Part shown: piece after piece, positions 22,261 to 35,038 of the stretch
How positions within the stretch are numbered: the first letter of the stretch is position 1
How the letters are laid out: every line of letters begins with the position of its first letter
Source of the DNA: Nyssa sinensis
Lineage: Eukaryota; Streptophyta; Magnoliopsida; Cornales; Nyssaceae
Reading direction: 5' to 3'
NCBI GenBank assembly: GCA_008638375.1
Contig: CM018051.1
Coordinates: 7,470,418 to 7,534,417, forward strand
Length of the DNA: 64,000 bases
The notes under the pieces: model-generated
Seen by the model: only the letters and a program-made list of their open reading frames with translations
Databases searched by the model: none
What the model was told of the DNA's origin: nothing
Program-made: the position numbers and the translations under genes

Positions 22261-24535
22261 CGATAAACTTTTTAACTATTAGTCAATATGAGTAGTTGTG
22301 ATATTGAAGTGAAGGTTATAGATTAAAATTTAAAGTTAATTATTACTAAGTCCCCGAGAATAAGTGCCTATAAGGTTATGTCCAAGACAAAATGGTTTAA
22401 CCCCAAAATTCCTTATCTTTTTTTATTATTGGAGACTAAGTCTAAACTTGTTGATGTAGCATTAAGGTTTATTTATTAAGACAATTTTGCCCATAAAGTG
22501 AACAACATGCTTTACCATCATCGATACTTCTTTCCTTTATTTATGCACACATGCTTGAACCCTAATCTCTATTTCCATCTCTCCTCCTTCTCCCCTATCT
22601 CTCTCCCTCTCTCTATTTTGCCACTCTAATCATCGCTTTTATTGTAGAATGCTAAAAAAAGTTTGATCATTGAAGCCTTTAGTCTCTAATAAAGTAAAAA
22701 TATTTGTCTTCAATTGCTATAACACTAAGGACTTTAGAATTGATGGCACATCACATACTTTTTCACTCCTCTACCTTGACCATTCAACTATTTGATGCCA
22801 ACAATTGGTAGGCAGAGCATGGCGTAAGTTATTGACTTTGAAATATGGACTAAAATCCTCACCAATGTGAAGAGAGTCCATTGCAAGATCATCATCTTCA
22901 AATTGATGATGGCTCAGATTGATTCTTAAGGTTTGAATTGAGATCAATGAGTAAGGAATCAATTGTTTCCCCCATGCCTATATAGCATCCCTACTAGATC
23001 AATCTAAAGGATAATCTTATCCATTGATTCTAGATAGAGAGGATGCCATATAGGAAAACAATGTTGTGAGACCATCAATAGAACATCTCAAATGTTGCAC
23101 CTCTTCATTCCATTTCCTCCATTCTCTATCTATCCATCTAAGCCACTTCTTAACCAACATAAAAAAATGAAGACATTTTATATTATCCTGGGCTAAAGAG
23201 AAGAAAAAAAAAACCACAAAAAATGGCCTCTATTTTCATGTATGTATTTTATAAAGCTTTCACCTCAAACTTTCAATGGCAAATCCTCTAATTGATGATG
23301 CCAGTAAAATTTATTGTAATTTAGTTTTGGTCTTTGGCTTAATTTTTTAAAAAGAGTAAAATTGTGCTTCACTAAAATTTTAATTTTACACTTGCAATAA
23401 TTCCGTCTTTAAAATTAAGTTGAGATGTCAACGACGATTTAATAAAGAAACAGAAAACATAGAGTTTTCTTTGTTCGAACAAACATAAATTTCTCTATTT
23501 GTCAACTGTTTGGAAAAAAAACTTCTATTGTGGATTTCTCTGTATCTGTCTAATTTTCTTTATTTTATCACCACTGGAATGTCATCACTTCTCTCATTAC
23601 GATGAAATTTCATTGTGTTCTCTTCTACCAAAATGAAAAAAGTTAAATAGTGAAATATCACTGTTTCATAAACATAAAAATTTTATTATTTTTGAAACAG
23701 TAAAATTTTACTATCCAAATAGAAAATTCTTGTGTGTGTGTGTGTGTGTGTATATATGGATCTTTTTTGATAGATCTCAATTTTTAGAGTCTAAATATAT
23801 AAATTTTCTTGAAAATTGATTAATATATTGTAAGTTATTGAATTTTAAGTTTTGAAAAAACATTTGTGAAGCAACCTAGCGAGTTCCAACCAATTTTTCA
23901 CGTAGCTTCTTATCATTATTGAAGAAGTGATATTTTTGTTACAAAAAAATATTAGGAGACTTTTGATGTTAGAAATATTGGGGTTAGACTTAAACTGAAA
24001 TACCAACTTATTGAGGGGCTTTGACCAAATTCCCTTAGAATTTAACCATCTTTATCCAACATTAGAAAACTCATTCTCATGCAAAAATTGGCTTTCCAAA
24101 AGACATATTCACTCAAAGGCATTCTTATTCTCATAGTTATCAAATCTAACCTGAATATTAACTCGGGAAGAGATCTAAACCAATTGGTTACCAGTGAACT
24201 GGTTGAACTGAAATAATATAAATATATTTTTAGAATTATAAAGATATAAAAACATATGAAAAAAATAATAAGGAACTAATAAAAAATTTGATAATATTTT
24301 TTGTTTTATTCTTTTATATACTACAAGTTTTTATTTTTACTTTTTTCCAAGTACTGGATGTCTATATACATATATGTATTACATATTCATATGTTACTTA
24401 TTAAAAGTCATTGGAACTTGTAAATTATAATACTTTTAATACACATGAAAAATGTGTCAATACTATGGTATGTTTTTCCATGTGTTTGTTTATATATTGA
24501 CATAACAAGAATTGCATCTTAATCAATGATGTATT
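22261..24535. other. Intergenic, no gene recognised
   Basis: AT-rich DNA within copy A. It has a TG microsatellite at about 23733-23753 and a fragment ('gaactggttgaactg', near 24196) resembling the subterminal words of the hAT MITE at 13900-14669. No coding sequence seen. Confidence 0.4.
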
Positions 24536-24815
24536 TAGGCATGGCAACGAGATGGGTTTAGGACGGGAATCCCTTCCCCAACTTCGTTTCTCAAAAAACA
24601 ATTCCCATTATTACACAAATGACTAAAAAATATCATTAATTTTGTAACACAAAATTACTTTATTATTCCATGTTTTATAATCAGGCGAGGCAGGATGCCT
24701 TCACCCCAAATCCGCCCCAAACCTTAATAGGGTGGATATAACTTCCTCCAAACTCGTCCCATTAAGGATGAGATATGACAGATTTCAAACGAGGTGGAGT
24801 AAATTTCCATCCTTA
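24536..24815. mobile_element. hAT-type MITE, 280 bp
   Basis: The ends TAGGCATGGCAACGAG and, as reverse complement, TAAGGATGGAAATTTACTCC are inverted repeats of a type common in plant hAT MITEs. Flanking 8-bp direct repeats are gatgtatt (24528-24535) and gatgtatc (24816-24823), with one mismatch. No coding capacity. Confidence 0.65.
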
Positions 24816-25404
24816 GATGTATCTAGTAAATTTCTTAACAGTGAGTGATAGAGTCAAAATTTAACATTTAACCTTGATAATTGATAAAAAGAGAGTTTTT
24901 CCTTACAAAAAATCTTAATGTTAATCCTAAGGGATAGCCTAATAGAAAATTGAATTATTATAAGTACTTGAGGTGTTAGACTTTAAGTTTGAAATCCCAC
25001 CATAGTGTGGGACAAGAGCAATTATTTGGTCGTCCGGTTAAATGAATAGCCACATTAGTAACCGTGTATACTGTAGATGCATATATGACCAATCATCTAC
25101 CTGTTAGAACCATTAAGACAAAACCATTGAATAAACCCATGATATAAAAAATTATTCATGGTAATAGTGGATGGGGCATGGACATTAATTGTAAAACCTT
25201 CAAGAATTGGTGGTGTTATTTGAAACGAGACATGAAACTTCACTAGGAGAATGGTAATGAAAATGAGGCCACTCACCAATGTGAAGTAGGTTGAGGTGAA
25301 AATGATTATAGGGTGCACTAAATTCTCTCTAATTTTTATTGAGTATTTATTAGGAATATGTGTCAATTGTATTGAGTAATTTAAGTTAGCTCAGCTGCAA
25401 AGGT

Positions 25405-25945
25405 TTCTGAGAATAAAGATAGAAATCTCACATCAACTATTTCACCTTTTAACTCAATATCTCATAAAGAGTATTACTTGCTATTGGACCCCATGAAAGA
25501 TGGGTCCCACTCTTGTGAGAGGGTGGACTACACGGCAGGATAATTGAATTGAGGTGGGACGTCTAACTATATATCCTCACTGGTCCAGAATAAAGATAGG
25601 CATCTCACTTCAATTGTCCCACATTGTAATCCCCTCATTCACATGGAGTGGGACCCACTAGTGGACCCCATGAATGGTGAGCCCCACTATCATGAGAGGG
25701 TTTGCTACAAAATGGGCCAATTGAAGTGAGATATCTATAATTGTTTGTTAGGAATAATGATAGACATCATAAAAATCTCACCTCAATTGTTACCTTGTAA
25801 TCTACCCTCTCAAAAGAAATGGGACCCACTAGTGGACTTCATGAATGGTGAGTCTCATTCTTGTGAGAGGGTGAGTTAAAAAATATCTCACTCTTGTGAG
25901 AGGATGTGTTACAAGACGTGACAATTAAGATGGGATGTTTATCCA
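25405..25945. repeat. Array of short foldback units (array 2)
   Basis: Three head-to-tail units begin near 25411, 25590 and 25752 with 'aataa(a/t)gatag(a/g)(a/c)atc'. Each is an imperfect hairpin: the left arm (tctcacttcaattgtcccac) is answered on the right by 'gggccaattgaagtgagat'. The loop contains GTGGGACCCACTAGTGG, itself palindromic. Similar units occur at 14815-15560. The array is present in copy A but not at the matching place in copy B, so it arrived after the duplication or was lost from B. Confidence 0.65.
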
Positions 25946-26775
25946 TGAAAAGATTCATTTTGTGTTTGTTGGAGTCATCTCCATCTTACGTGATGTGATA
26001 CTAGAAAATAATATTGGAATTATTACTTCCAATGTTTTAAAATTTTTATCAACTATCTAAAAATAGAAAATTACCCCGTTTTTGAGGATTGAATAAAATC
26101 GTAGTACATTTTATTTTAATTTCATTGGGATAGTCGATATTTATAATTTAAATATGTAAAAATTTTGATGCACCCAGACACAAAATATTTAAGCAAGTAT
26201 TTGATGATCCTGATTCTAATCTGATTTTATGTAGAATCTCAAGTTTGTCTATAAAGAGCGGATCTAAATGTATCAGTGTTTATAATAGATTTCTTTTGTG
26301 TAATATTAATTGATAGGGCCTCAGTGACAAGTTTTATATGAGACATTTTCTTTTTCAAGTGAAATTCCCTAGTATATGAAAGTAAAAAAAGTTATTTCAT
26401 TGTCGTGGAATAACAAGTCTACGTATCCTAATGCTTGTATTTAGTTTATTCGAAGCTACGTATCTTAATTGATACTTTCATTGACAGTTGCACCAAAAAT
26501 GTATTCCTTGATACCTATCATTAATTATTAATAGGACTTTTAATTCGTAGCCACCCTCACAATTAAAATCTCCCAGTACTAAGCTATACTATTAATATCC
26601 ACAATGCCATGAAACCAACCTTGTATTTGATTTGAGATTTTTCCCTTGTGGTAATGTTTGTTGTTGCTTATCTGTCATGGTCATGCTATATATACACACC
26701 CACCACCACCACCACTACCATAACCAACACTAAAGACCAAGGGTCCAGGACAAGAGAAGTAGAAAAACACTAAAT

Positions 26776-27429
26776 ATGAAAAGAAAGAGGTTTAAACTTG
26801 CAAGGATGGAAAATGAAATGGCTACCACTATTTGTAGTATGGGGGAAGATGATGTGACAATTTGGTGATCTTAAGAAGATGCACAAAGAATGCTGACAAA
26901 GTACCTAAGCGTGCCAGAGATGGAAAGAAGCAAGAAGACGACTACATGAGAGAGCTACTCCAGAAGAGAATAGAGAAAGAAGGAGAAAATAAAAAAAGAT
27001 TTAGAAGAAGAACAATAAGAAGAAAATGAAAGAAATCATAAACTAACTCATGGAAGACAAAGGTTTGAAGGAGCTTTATGCAAGGCAATTGAATGGTTTC
27101 TATTTGTTCGCAATTGATATGCTGAAGCAACTTAAGAGAAGAAGCCAAATACTCAACAAGCAAAATCATCCTTTTCCACCAGTTCCTCCTAAGCCAACGG
27201 TAGTGGATGAGGTAGGGCCATATCAAGGAAGTGGTGGAGATGTAAGGACTAATGGTTCATGGATACAATGATTCATATATAACTAGAACATTGTTTGCGT
27301 TAATGAATGGGGTGACATAGGGCTTCCACCAAAGTATGTTACCAGTACTAGCAGCACAAGTGGTGCAAAAAATGATGAGCTACCTTGTGACTTCGATAGA
27401 GCATGGCTTGACGTATTTTTTCCCTTAAA
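26776..27429 (+). pseudogene. Type I MADS-box pseudogene (copy A)
   Basis: This is the relic of the gene that is intact at 38036-38809. The first 14 codons align (MKRKRFKLARMENE). An in-frame 84-nt stretch is then missing that in copy B encodes residues 15-42, the core of the MADS domain. After the join the sequence reads MATTICSMGEDDVTIW and meets stops at 26866-26868 and 26872-26874. Further indels follow, including about 40 bp lost near 27250. The K-like and C-terminal parts remain recognisable: 27050-27271 is open and reads QLNGFYLFAIDMLKQL and GSGGDV. The original stop is lost (ccctga to ccctta). Promoter similarity with copy B persists, including the 'ctatatatac' box and a short ACC run. 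It cannot make a MADS-domain protein. Confidence 0.88.
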
Positions 27430-27689
27430 TATAATGTTTTTTTCCCATATATAGTGCCCATATTTTATGCATCTTTCTATTGAGCAATGAATGGGCTAAT
27501 GTTTTTGTAAACATCCCATTTTGTGACCCTTGATTGCACGAGAGTAAATTCACAATTCTTAAAGCATATTTATGAAATCTAGATGTTCTAGGGGCATTTC
27601 AATCAATTTGGTAGCATATTTTGAGAAATTTCTTATTTATGAGTAGTTTTGTGATCTTTGAAAAGTTATCACAACATTTCCTACCTATG

Positions 27690-28150
27690 GTCTTTTGGTC
27701 ATTTTTGCATATTTTGGCCTCTCAAGGTATTTTGGTCATTTTTGCACATTTTATGCCCTAAGGGTGTTTTGGTAATTTTTACTCATTTTGGACCCTAAGG
27801 GTATTTTCATAATTTTGCACATTTTTTACCCCAATAACGTTTTGGTAATTTTCTACATTCCAAGGGCATTTTGGTAATTTTAGTATTTTTCTACCCTTTA
27901 GGAATAATTTGGTAAATTCTACATATTTCTTGCTTTCAAGGGTTATTTTGGTAATTTTTTCCTTTAGAGGGTATTTTGGTAACTGTCTTGATCTTACCTC
28001 TAGTATGTCATTTTAGTTATTTATGGGCATTTTTGTGATTTTTATGTCATTTTATCACTTTGGGAGTAATTTGATAATTTCATCAATTTAAAGACAATTT
28101 GGGCACCGTTTTATGCCTTGGGAGCAATTTGATTGTTTCTCATACCTAGT
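27690..28150. repeat. Diverged minisatellite, about 39-bp unit
   Basis: At least nine units share the phrase 'tattttggtaattttt(g/c)...cattttggaccctaaggg'. They start near 27692, 27728, 27767, 27804, 27840, 27867, 27905, 27941 and 27968, and the array fades out towards 28150. It sits just downstream of the MADS pseudogene. Copy B has no array at the matching place, so it is specific to copy A. Confidence 0.6.
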
Positions 28151-28159
28151 AATTTTTTT

Positions 28160-29000
28160 ACTAAAATGATGGCATTTTGGTATTTTTCAATGATAATTGT
28201 GCTAAAAGTCGCACATATGTATATATAGGCAACTAAATCCTAATAGGATTTGGAATAGGATTTAACCAATCAAAAGTAACCAAAATCTTTCTTGGATTGG
28301 GCTCCATTTGGACGAGAAAGTCATCGAAAATCTATTTCTTATTTTGATCAAATTAATGCATGATTTTCAAGTAAGTATTATTTTAAGTAGTAAAATAAGT
28401 TTAGAAGTTTTCAAAAAATCTAGTTTTACCAAAAATGTATGAGCCTATAGCCAAAACTAACTCACATAGGGTTAAAATAACCATAGTAAACTTAACTTTA
28501 AACTTTTAGATAAATTAGTAAACACACTAATGTAATTCTATCATGAAATGCAGAAGTGCCTAAATATGATTTATCTTTCAAGAGTGTAATCTGAAGCAAT
28601 AGATTGATTGTCGAAGTTTTTTCAGAATCGAGTATGAATGTTGCTAAGTCTTCATGAGTGAATTGACTAACATTGAGAGTCGCAACAAAACTTAATCTAT
28701 CCTAACAATTAGAGACTTTAATATAGACTTTTGGAATGAATTGTCAAAATATTATAACAAGAGGAGAATTTTATAATTTTGACTAACTCAATTTTCCTAA
28801 CACTTATAATTAAATAGAACACTTAACATAATAAGACATTTACTATATGTTATACATGAAGTCATTATTTTAGGACAAGTTATAGGTAAAATAATAATTT
28901 ATGCAAAACAAGTGGCAAGTAGGCTATTACTATTAGCAACCAAGTATCACAACAAACTCTTCTCTTATCCCCTTTATTCCCACTACAAATACTTCCCCAT
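28160..29000. other. Non-coding part of copy A
   Basis: AT-rich DNA, no gene recognised. A small inverted motif (aatcctaataggatt) is present near 28227. Confidence 0.4.
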
Positions 29001-29440
29001 TTATGTTATTTCTTAAAGAAATAATAGATATCTTATTGTATTGTTAATTTTGAACCTTCAATCTCACCTTTAATTTGAAAAAGAAAAGATGATACTATTT
29101 GTTTACATGTTTCTTGAATTGTTGACATGAAAGAAATATTTCAACCATGATTCAACCATTTTTCGGTACGTTTCAATGGAAACAAAACAATTTCTTGAAA
29201 ACATGTTAATTTCAGTTTTTCACTTGTGTTTTGTTTTGGTTTATTGGAAAATATTTTGGTTGTTCCAATGAAAATAAAAAAGAAAATTTGATCATTGACT
29301 CCAACTACCCAATATGGATTAGAGGGGCAATAATACATTTTTTCTTTGTTTGTCATTTTATACTCTTGAATTGAAAAAAAAAATACCAAGCAATGCCAAA
29401 TTAGGTTGGAAGGTGTACTTGGAGAAATTCTAGACAAGGC

Positions 29441-30177
29441 TTAATTTCCTAAAAGATTTTCGAAAATTGTCTTCAAGAGTGAAACGTGTGAACTATGAGA
29501 GAGCTTCATAGTATCTTGAATACAGACTTGTAGAGATCCCATTTGCACACTAGTTGCAAAATTTGGTAGGGAAAATACTGTATTTAAGAAAGTGTTCTAT
29601 ACCCCATTTGAAGTTTATCATTGTTACATTGTAGTTTCTGCAACCAATTTCAATTCTTGCACCAACTTAAAAACCCTAGATTTTCTTGGATATATGTCAA
29701 TTAAAAATATTATCGCAGTATTAGATTAAAGAATCATAATATGAAACTTTACGAAATAGTGATTGGGTAATGATCGAGACTTAACACACCAGCTTTTGAA
29801 AATCAATTGGATTTATGTCAGGAAAGTTGATAATAAAAGCATTTACTTATTGAGAGATTAATGAAAAAGTGTCAAGAAAATAAGAAGGGATTTCATATTG
29901 TTTTATGAATTCGGAAAAAAAAAACTTATGTTGAGGTTCCTAAATTCATAGTAGGGTAGGTTTCGAAAAAGAATGAAGCCACAAATCGGTACAATGATAT
30001 GGCACATCAGTTTCAATTTTTCCCGCCTTATGTAATTGACCCGAAATAAGATTCATATATGGCCTTTAAAATTATTTTACCCCCTAAATTTCAACATATG
30101 CTATAAAAGCCAAAGGGAAAAAAAATGATGGTCACCCTTGACTAAATTACTTAAGTTACACCCTTATTTGTGAAAAT
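29441..30177. other. Spacer between duplication copies
   Basis: Unique-looking AT-rich DNA between the right end of copy A and the hAT MITE. No gene recognised, and no counterpart found after copy B. Confidence 0.4.
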
Positions 30178-30446
30178 TAGAGGTGTCAAACGGGCAGGAT
30201 TGACACGACTTAGTTCATGAAAGGCATGCCTATTAAGTTACACCCTACCACCAAAAACAACTCAACCCAGCCCCGGCCCAACCCAACTCGATGGCATAAC
30301 CTATGAAAGGCCTGTATAAGCCATGTCTGGCCTAACCCCGATCAATTTTTTTTTTTTAAATTTTAAACATTCTTAGCATGTGTCAGATCTTGACTAAAGT
30401 ATGCTCATGCCTTGCGTAGTCTGGCTCATCCCAATTTACATCTTTG
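30178..30446. mobile_element. hAT-type MITE at the edge of copy B
   Basis: 269 bp. The left end TAGAGGTGTCAAACGGGC and the reverse complement of the right end (CAAAGATGTAAATTGGGATG) are inverted repeats. The 8-bp flanks gtgaaaat (30170-30177) and gtgaagat (30447-30454) differ at one base. The interior is rich in 'ggcccaaccc/ggcctaacccc', as in other plant elements with the AGGTGTCAA end. Confidence 0.65.
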
Positions 30447-33299
30447 GTGAAGATCAATGGTTGTATAACTAAACTATGTTTTGGAATATATCGTTCGAAT
30501 AATTTGACCAAATTTGATTTTTGAATGTCTTCCATCCACTCAATATCGCTTGTGCGAAATACTGCTCATTTTTTATTTGATATAAAAATTAATGATAGTA
30601 GTAACTATCAAGAGTGTGAAAAAGTTTATGTCAAGTTTTAATTAATTAAACCACTATTTAATTAATAAGAAACATTGATTTTAATATTCTTATTCAGATC
30701 AAGACATTACTATCGTAGATATTCGCTTGTTAAATATTTAAGATCTTAAGTTTATGTAAATATCAAGATAATAGTAACAATAATGAAACATGAACCCAAA
30801 ATAAAAATAGAGATGCGAAAATTTTTACATATCCCTTTGGGAAATAAAACCCACTCCAGTTGTAAAAGATCTACTAATCAATATAAATACAGTGCAAGTC
30901 CACAAAGATTTTACCCTCAAACAACTAACATGGCACCTCTAGTGGATTACTACTAGTCTCTTTGAATATTCTCATTGTTTGCTTCAAACTTGATTAGTGT
31001 TCACAGCCACAACATCAATCACAATCCTCAAATCCACTACCGTAATATTGTCTAACTCCTTGTGCAGTGAAAGTACGTGCCTAATCCTTCTTTATGTTCT
31101 TACGTGTACTGCCCAACACTAAGTATATAGAATTCAATCACAAGATTCAAAATCATGCAAAGAAACTAACTATATTTATAAAAATTGAAGCTTAATATCT
31201 CTTAATTACTCTGTGTTTAAAGAGGCTAGGGTCATATATTTGTATCACAAAGTACCCTATTTATAAAAACATCTTGAGCAAACCCTTATACAAAATGAAT
31301 TAGGAGAGTTGCTGCATGAAAATAGTAAGTTACAAACTAAACAATACAACACAACTTGGCAAGGACGGGTTCGGACAAAGGAGCCTTTTTCGTTTCAGAC
31401 AGAGAAGCAATTGGAATTCAAACTTGTTTTTACGACAGAATAAATGTGGGTTTTCCAATAATTTTTTATTAAACGTTAAAACAAGTTTAGAAATACCCTA
31501 ATATGTAATTCCCATAAGTAAACTTAACTTAAAGTCAAAAGTAACTCATATTTAAGGTCATTTTAACAATTGTAAAGCTTATATCTAAACTTAAAAATAA
31601 TTCTAAAGTGTAATGCCTAAATATAATGCATGGTATGTATAGTCACATATCTTGAATTGTACACTTCTTCAAATATTGATGTAGGTGTAAGACTTCTTGA
31701 GTCTTCATTTTATGACTAGTAATAATCAACTTGACTCAACCATAACTCAACAATTAGATGTCTAAAAAATTACAACTTTTTGAAAAATAATTGTCAATAT
31801 AAATTGTCTAATTTTCCTAACAACTCATTTATTAATTTGACTCTTTAGTTTGATGAAAATTAAATTGCTCCAATCTCCTTTTCATTCTCAAAATCTTTAA
31901 CCCCCATTAATAGTTTAATGCATGAAGAGATATAAATGCTGCTTGTTAAAAACCAAAAACCAATACACAATCTAGAATCCAGTCATTTAATAGTAATAGG
32001 TTGTCATAGCATAGGTAGCCTCAAAACTGAAATATCTCACCAAATACCAAAATCTCCACACAGATTTTGTTACCAAAATATGTCCCACTCTTAATGCCTT
32101 AAATGCCTAATATATGGTAACCTCATTGATTCTCATCTTCTTTTCTTTCACTTGATATGCCTAATATATGGTAACCTCGATCATTGATTTTCTTTTTCTT
32201 TGCTCTCCCTATATATGATAATGCAATCATCAAGTTAAAGAAAATGTGTATAATCTATAATTTATTGAGGGCTCCATCAACATTAGCTTAGTGGTTTCCC
32301 CATTTTCACCACTACCTTCTACTTGGCATGTTTGGTTTGGTACAACCATTTAGAAGAGGAGGATGAAGAATTGGTGAAAAGGTGGATTCTATCAAGATAG
32401 AAGAACCTTTTTTTGTGTCTGCTTCATTTTTTGTCCAATTACCAACCAAGTCAAACTGTTCTAGTGCCAAAAATCAATTTCCTTCAAACCCTTACTTTAT
32501 AAACTTGATTCATGGGTTATCCCCTTCTTTCTCATTATTTTCCTTTTGATTCTTTTTTGGTTTTTCAAGGTTTTTCTCTCTTTTTTTCCTCCTTACAGTA
32601 AGATTCATAATCACCATCTTCTTACTTCTTTTCATTTCTAGCATAATTTAGAACCTCATAATTGATAAATTATATAGTTAAGTAGTCACTCCAGAGATTT
32701 TTGATAAATAACTTTTCCATAAAAGTAGGAAAAGTGTTAGAATTTGTGAGAGACAGTCACATCACATTTGATAATGAGTGACTATCACACTCAATAACTA
32801 CTCCTCGTAACCTACTGTTCCCCCAGATATGATGGACAACTAACCCACTTTATTCGAATCTTTCCTTTTTTTCTTTAAGCTATCTTTTCTTTCACCCTCA
32901 TTCACTATCCATGCTGGTTTAATCTATATCACTTAATCATCAATTCATAAACCATGACAAGGATGAAAGAAACTTGCAGGCAAAGCAAATGAAGTTGTAA
33001 GAGAAGCCAACCTAAAGGAAATGATGCAAAGGTTGTTAAATAAAGTGGTTAGCAGTATTTTCTTTTGTGGTGTGAAAGGGGTTAAAAGGTTCAACATGAG
33101 ATGGAGGAAGTAAAAGGATGACGACTAATGAGAGCTACCATATAGAAATAATAAGAGAATATTTTGAACAACTAAACAAGTGTTGAATGAAGGGCAATGA
33201 GAATGAAGTAGGCCAATCCATGAATTAGGTTTTTCAAAAGAAAAGATTTGAAGGGAGTTAACTCTAGGCAATTGAATGGTTTGACTAAGTCTGTAATTG

Positions 33300-34580
33300 C
33301 TTTCTTTATTTTAGTGTACTTATAATTGCCGCCAGATTTGTTGGAGTTAAAATCACTGTAGTTTCTCTTGTTTTCTTCGAGATTCTTACTATTATTTCCT
33401 CTAACATCATTCACTTTAGAGACAAACTGAATAACCAATTTATTATCACGAATTGAAGTTTCATCTTCAATTCGTAAGTGTTTCTTAATCCACTCTCAAG
33501 TGAACTTCGTTGTTGTGTGCAGTAATTTCTTTCTATTTTTTTTCAGATTTCTTTTGGTGATTTTATTGATGTGAACAAATCATACAAACGATTAGACAAT
33601 GTGTTCATAATGTGTCCTTTGTAGACCAGTTTATCTTTTTCATGTTTCTTGTGTTCTGCCATAACTTGTTCAGTATTATCCAGCTTGGTTTTGGAAGTGG
33701 TGGAAAATTTGGATCAAGTATTTTGGAGATCTTCGTAACAGTAAGTAAGAATAACATCTTGTCTTGCTAGCAAGTATAATTTGTTCCATCGAATTTGTCC
33801 AGTTTCGTGAACTCTTAATTCATCACATTGAAAGCTTGCATGTCAAATCTGGACTCCATTGGGAATTAACACCTTAAAATTGTTACCGCAGAATGAAAAG
33901 ATCAAGATTTTGTGACTTTGAGACGTGTTTGAAATACTGTCTTTTAAGATGTTAATTGCGCCCACTCATTGAGAGTTTGTTATTCGGTTCAAACAACACA
34001 CCTCTAGGATAAAACAAAATCAATAATTTCTACAAATAATAATTCTGAAGATAATTTTTTAGAACTTTTTACTAAATATTTGATTTACAAAAGCGAAGAG
34101 AGATGAAAAACAGGAAAAACAAAATTTAATTGAATTAATTAATTAATTAATGATTGACCAAATTTCAAATTTATAAATGAAATCTTGAACGTTCACAACT
34201 CTTCAATAAAGACATCTCTTCAGATAGTCATATTGTTTAATTTAAATTGCAACAATCACATTGTTTGATTTAAACTTGATGTCTTTTCATTTAAAATGCC
34301 AAGAGTTTTTATCTACTGTTTCCAATCAAATAAAAATAGACATGATTTGTGCCAAGTGTCTGCGCATTCGTGTTGTGTTACAATGTACAACACACAATCA
34401 CTACCCACCATTCGCATTCTCCTTTCCATAAGTAACTTAGTGAGATTTGTAATACTTTATATATTCAAGAAAAATTTGTTAAACTTTTCATGTGGGACAA
34501 AGATTACAAGGCACAAACCCACCTTCCTCTTTCTTTTTTTTTAACTATTACAATCAACCTTCAACACTTAATTATATAAA
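33300..34580. other. Non-coding part of copy B
   Basis: No gene recognised on either strand. The short frame at 33172-33438 (minus) is low-complexity and unsupported. Confidence 0.4.
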
Positions 34581-34589
34581 TATAAATAT

Positions 34590-34597
34590 AAATTGAT

Positions 34598-34632
<35 letters not shown>

Positions 34633-34750
34633 TACATATATTTGTTTTTCTTATATAATTAATTTTATATATGTGTATGTATTTAAGTGTATATACATAC
34701 ATACATACACATTCATGCTTACATACATATAATTGATTTAAAATATATAT
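34590..34750. repeat. TA/CA microsatellite cluster
   Basis: Alternating (TA)n, (CA)n and 'catacata' runs. More TG/TA tracts follow the Stowaway element at about 35040-35160. Confidence 0.7.
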
Positions 34751-35038
34751 TCCCTCCGTTCCGAATCAAGAATCCCTTATTCCATTTTGAGATGTCTCAT
34801 AATAAGAGTCTTCTTTGAGAAATTAATGTATAAATTATTGTAAAATTTTCAAATTATCATTTTCATCAATTTAATGTAAATGTACTACTCAATGTGAAAG
34901 GAAATTAATTTGTAAATTTATACTCTTATTCAAATGTGAAAACATTAAATACTTATTCTTGTTAAAAAGTTAGTTTTTTATTCTTGTTAAAAAGTTAGTT
35001 TTTTGAAAAGAGACTCTTTTTATAGGACAGAGGAAGTA
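34751..35038. mobile_element. Stowaway-like (Tc1/mariner) MITE
   Basis: The left end tCCCTCCGTTCCGAATCAAG and the right end 'ataggacagaggaagta' are the inverted ends typical of plant Stowaway elements (consensus CTCCCTCCGT), flanked by TA on both sides. Length is about 288 bp. Inside, a 27-bp phrase 'attcttgttaaaaagttag...' is duplicated in tandem at about 34957-35003. It is absent from the corresponding place in copy A. Confidence 0.72.

Larger units (their letters stand above)
19845..29440. repeat. Tandem segmental duplication, copy A
   Basis: Collinear similarity to 30472-42290 can be followed by eye through many blocks: 19850-19935 with 30475-30560; 19940-20500 with 31840-32560; 21000-21300 with 32990-33290; 25100-25400 with 35480-35730; 26000-26200 with 36720-36920; 26510-27500 with 37775-38890; and 29010-29420 with 41870-42280. 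The units differ in length because repeats have entered or left each copy. The copy ends close to 29440 and starts next to the Copia remnant. It carries the MADS-box pseudogene. Confidence 0.75.
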
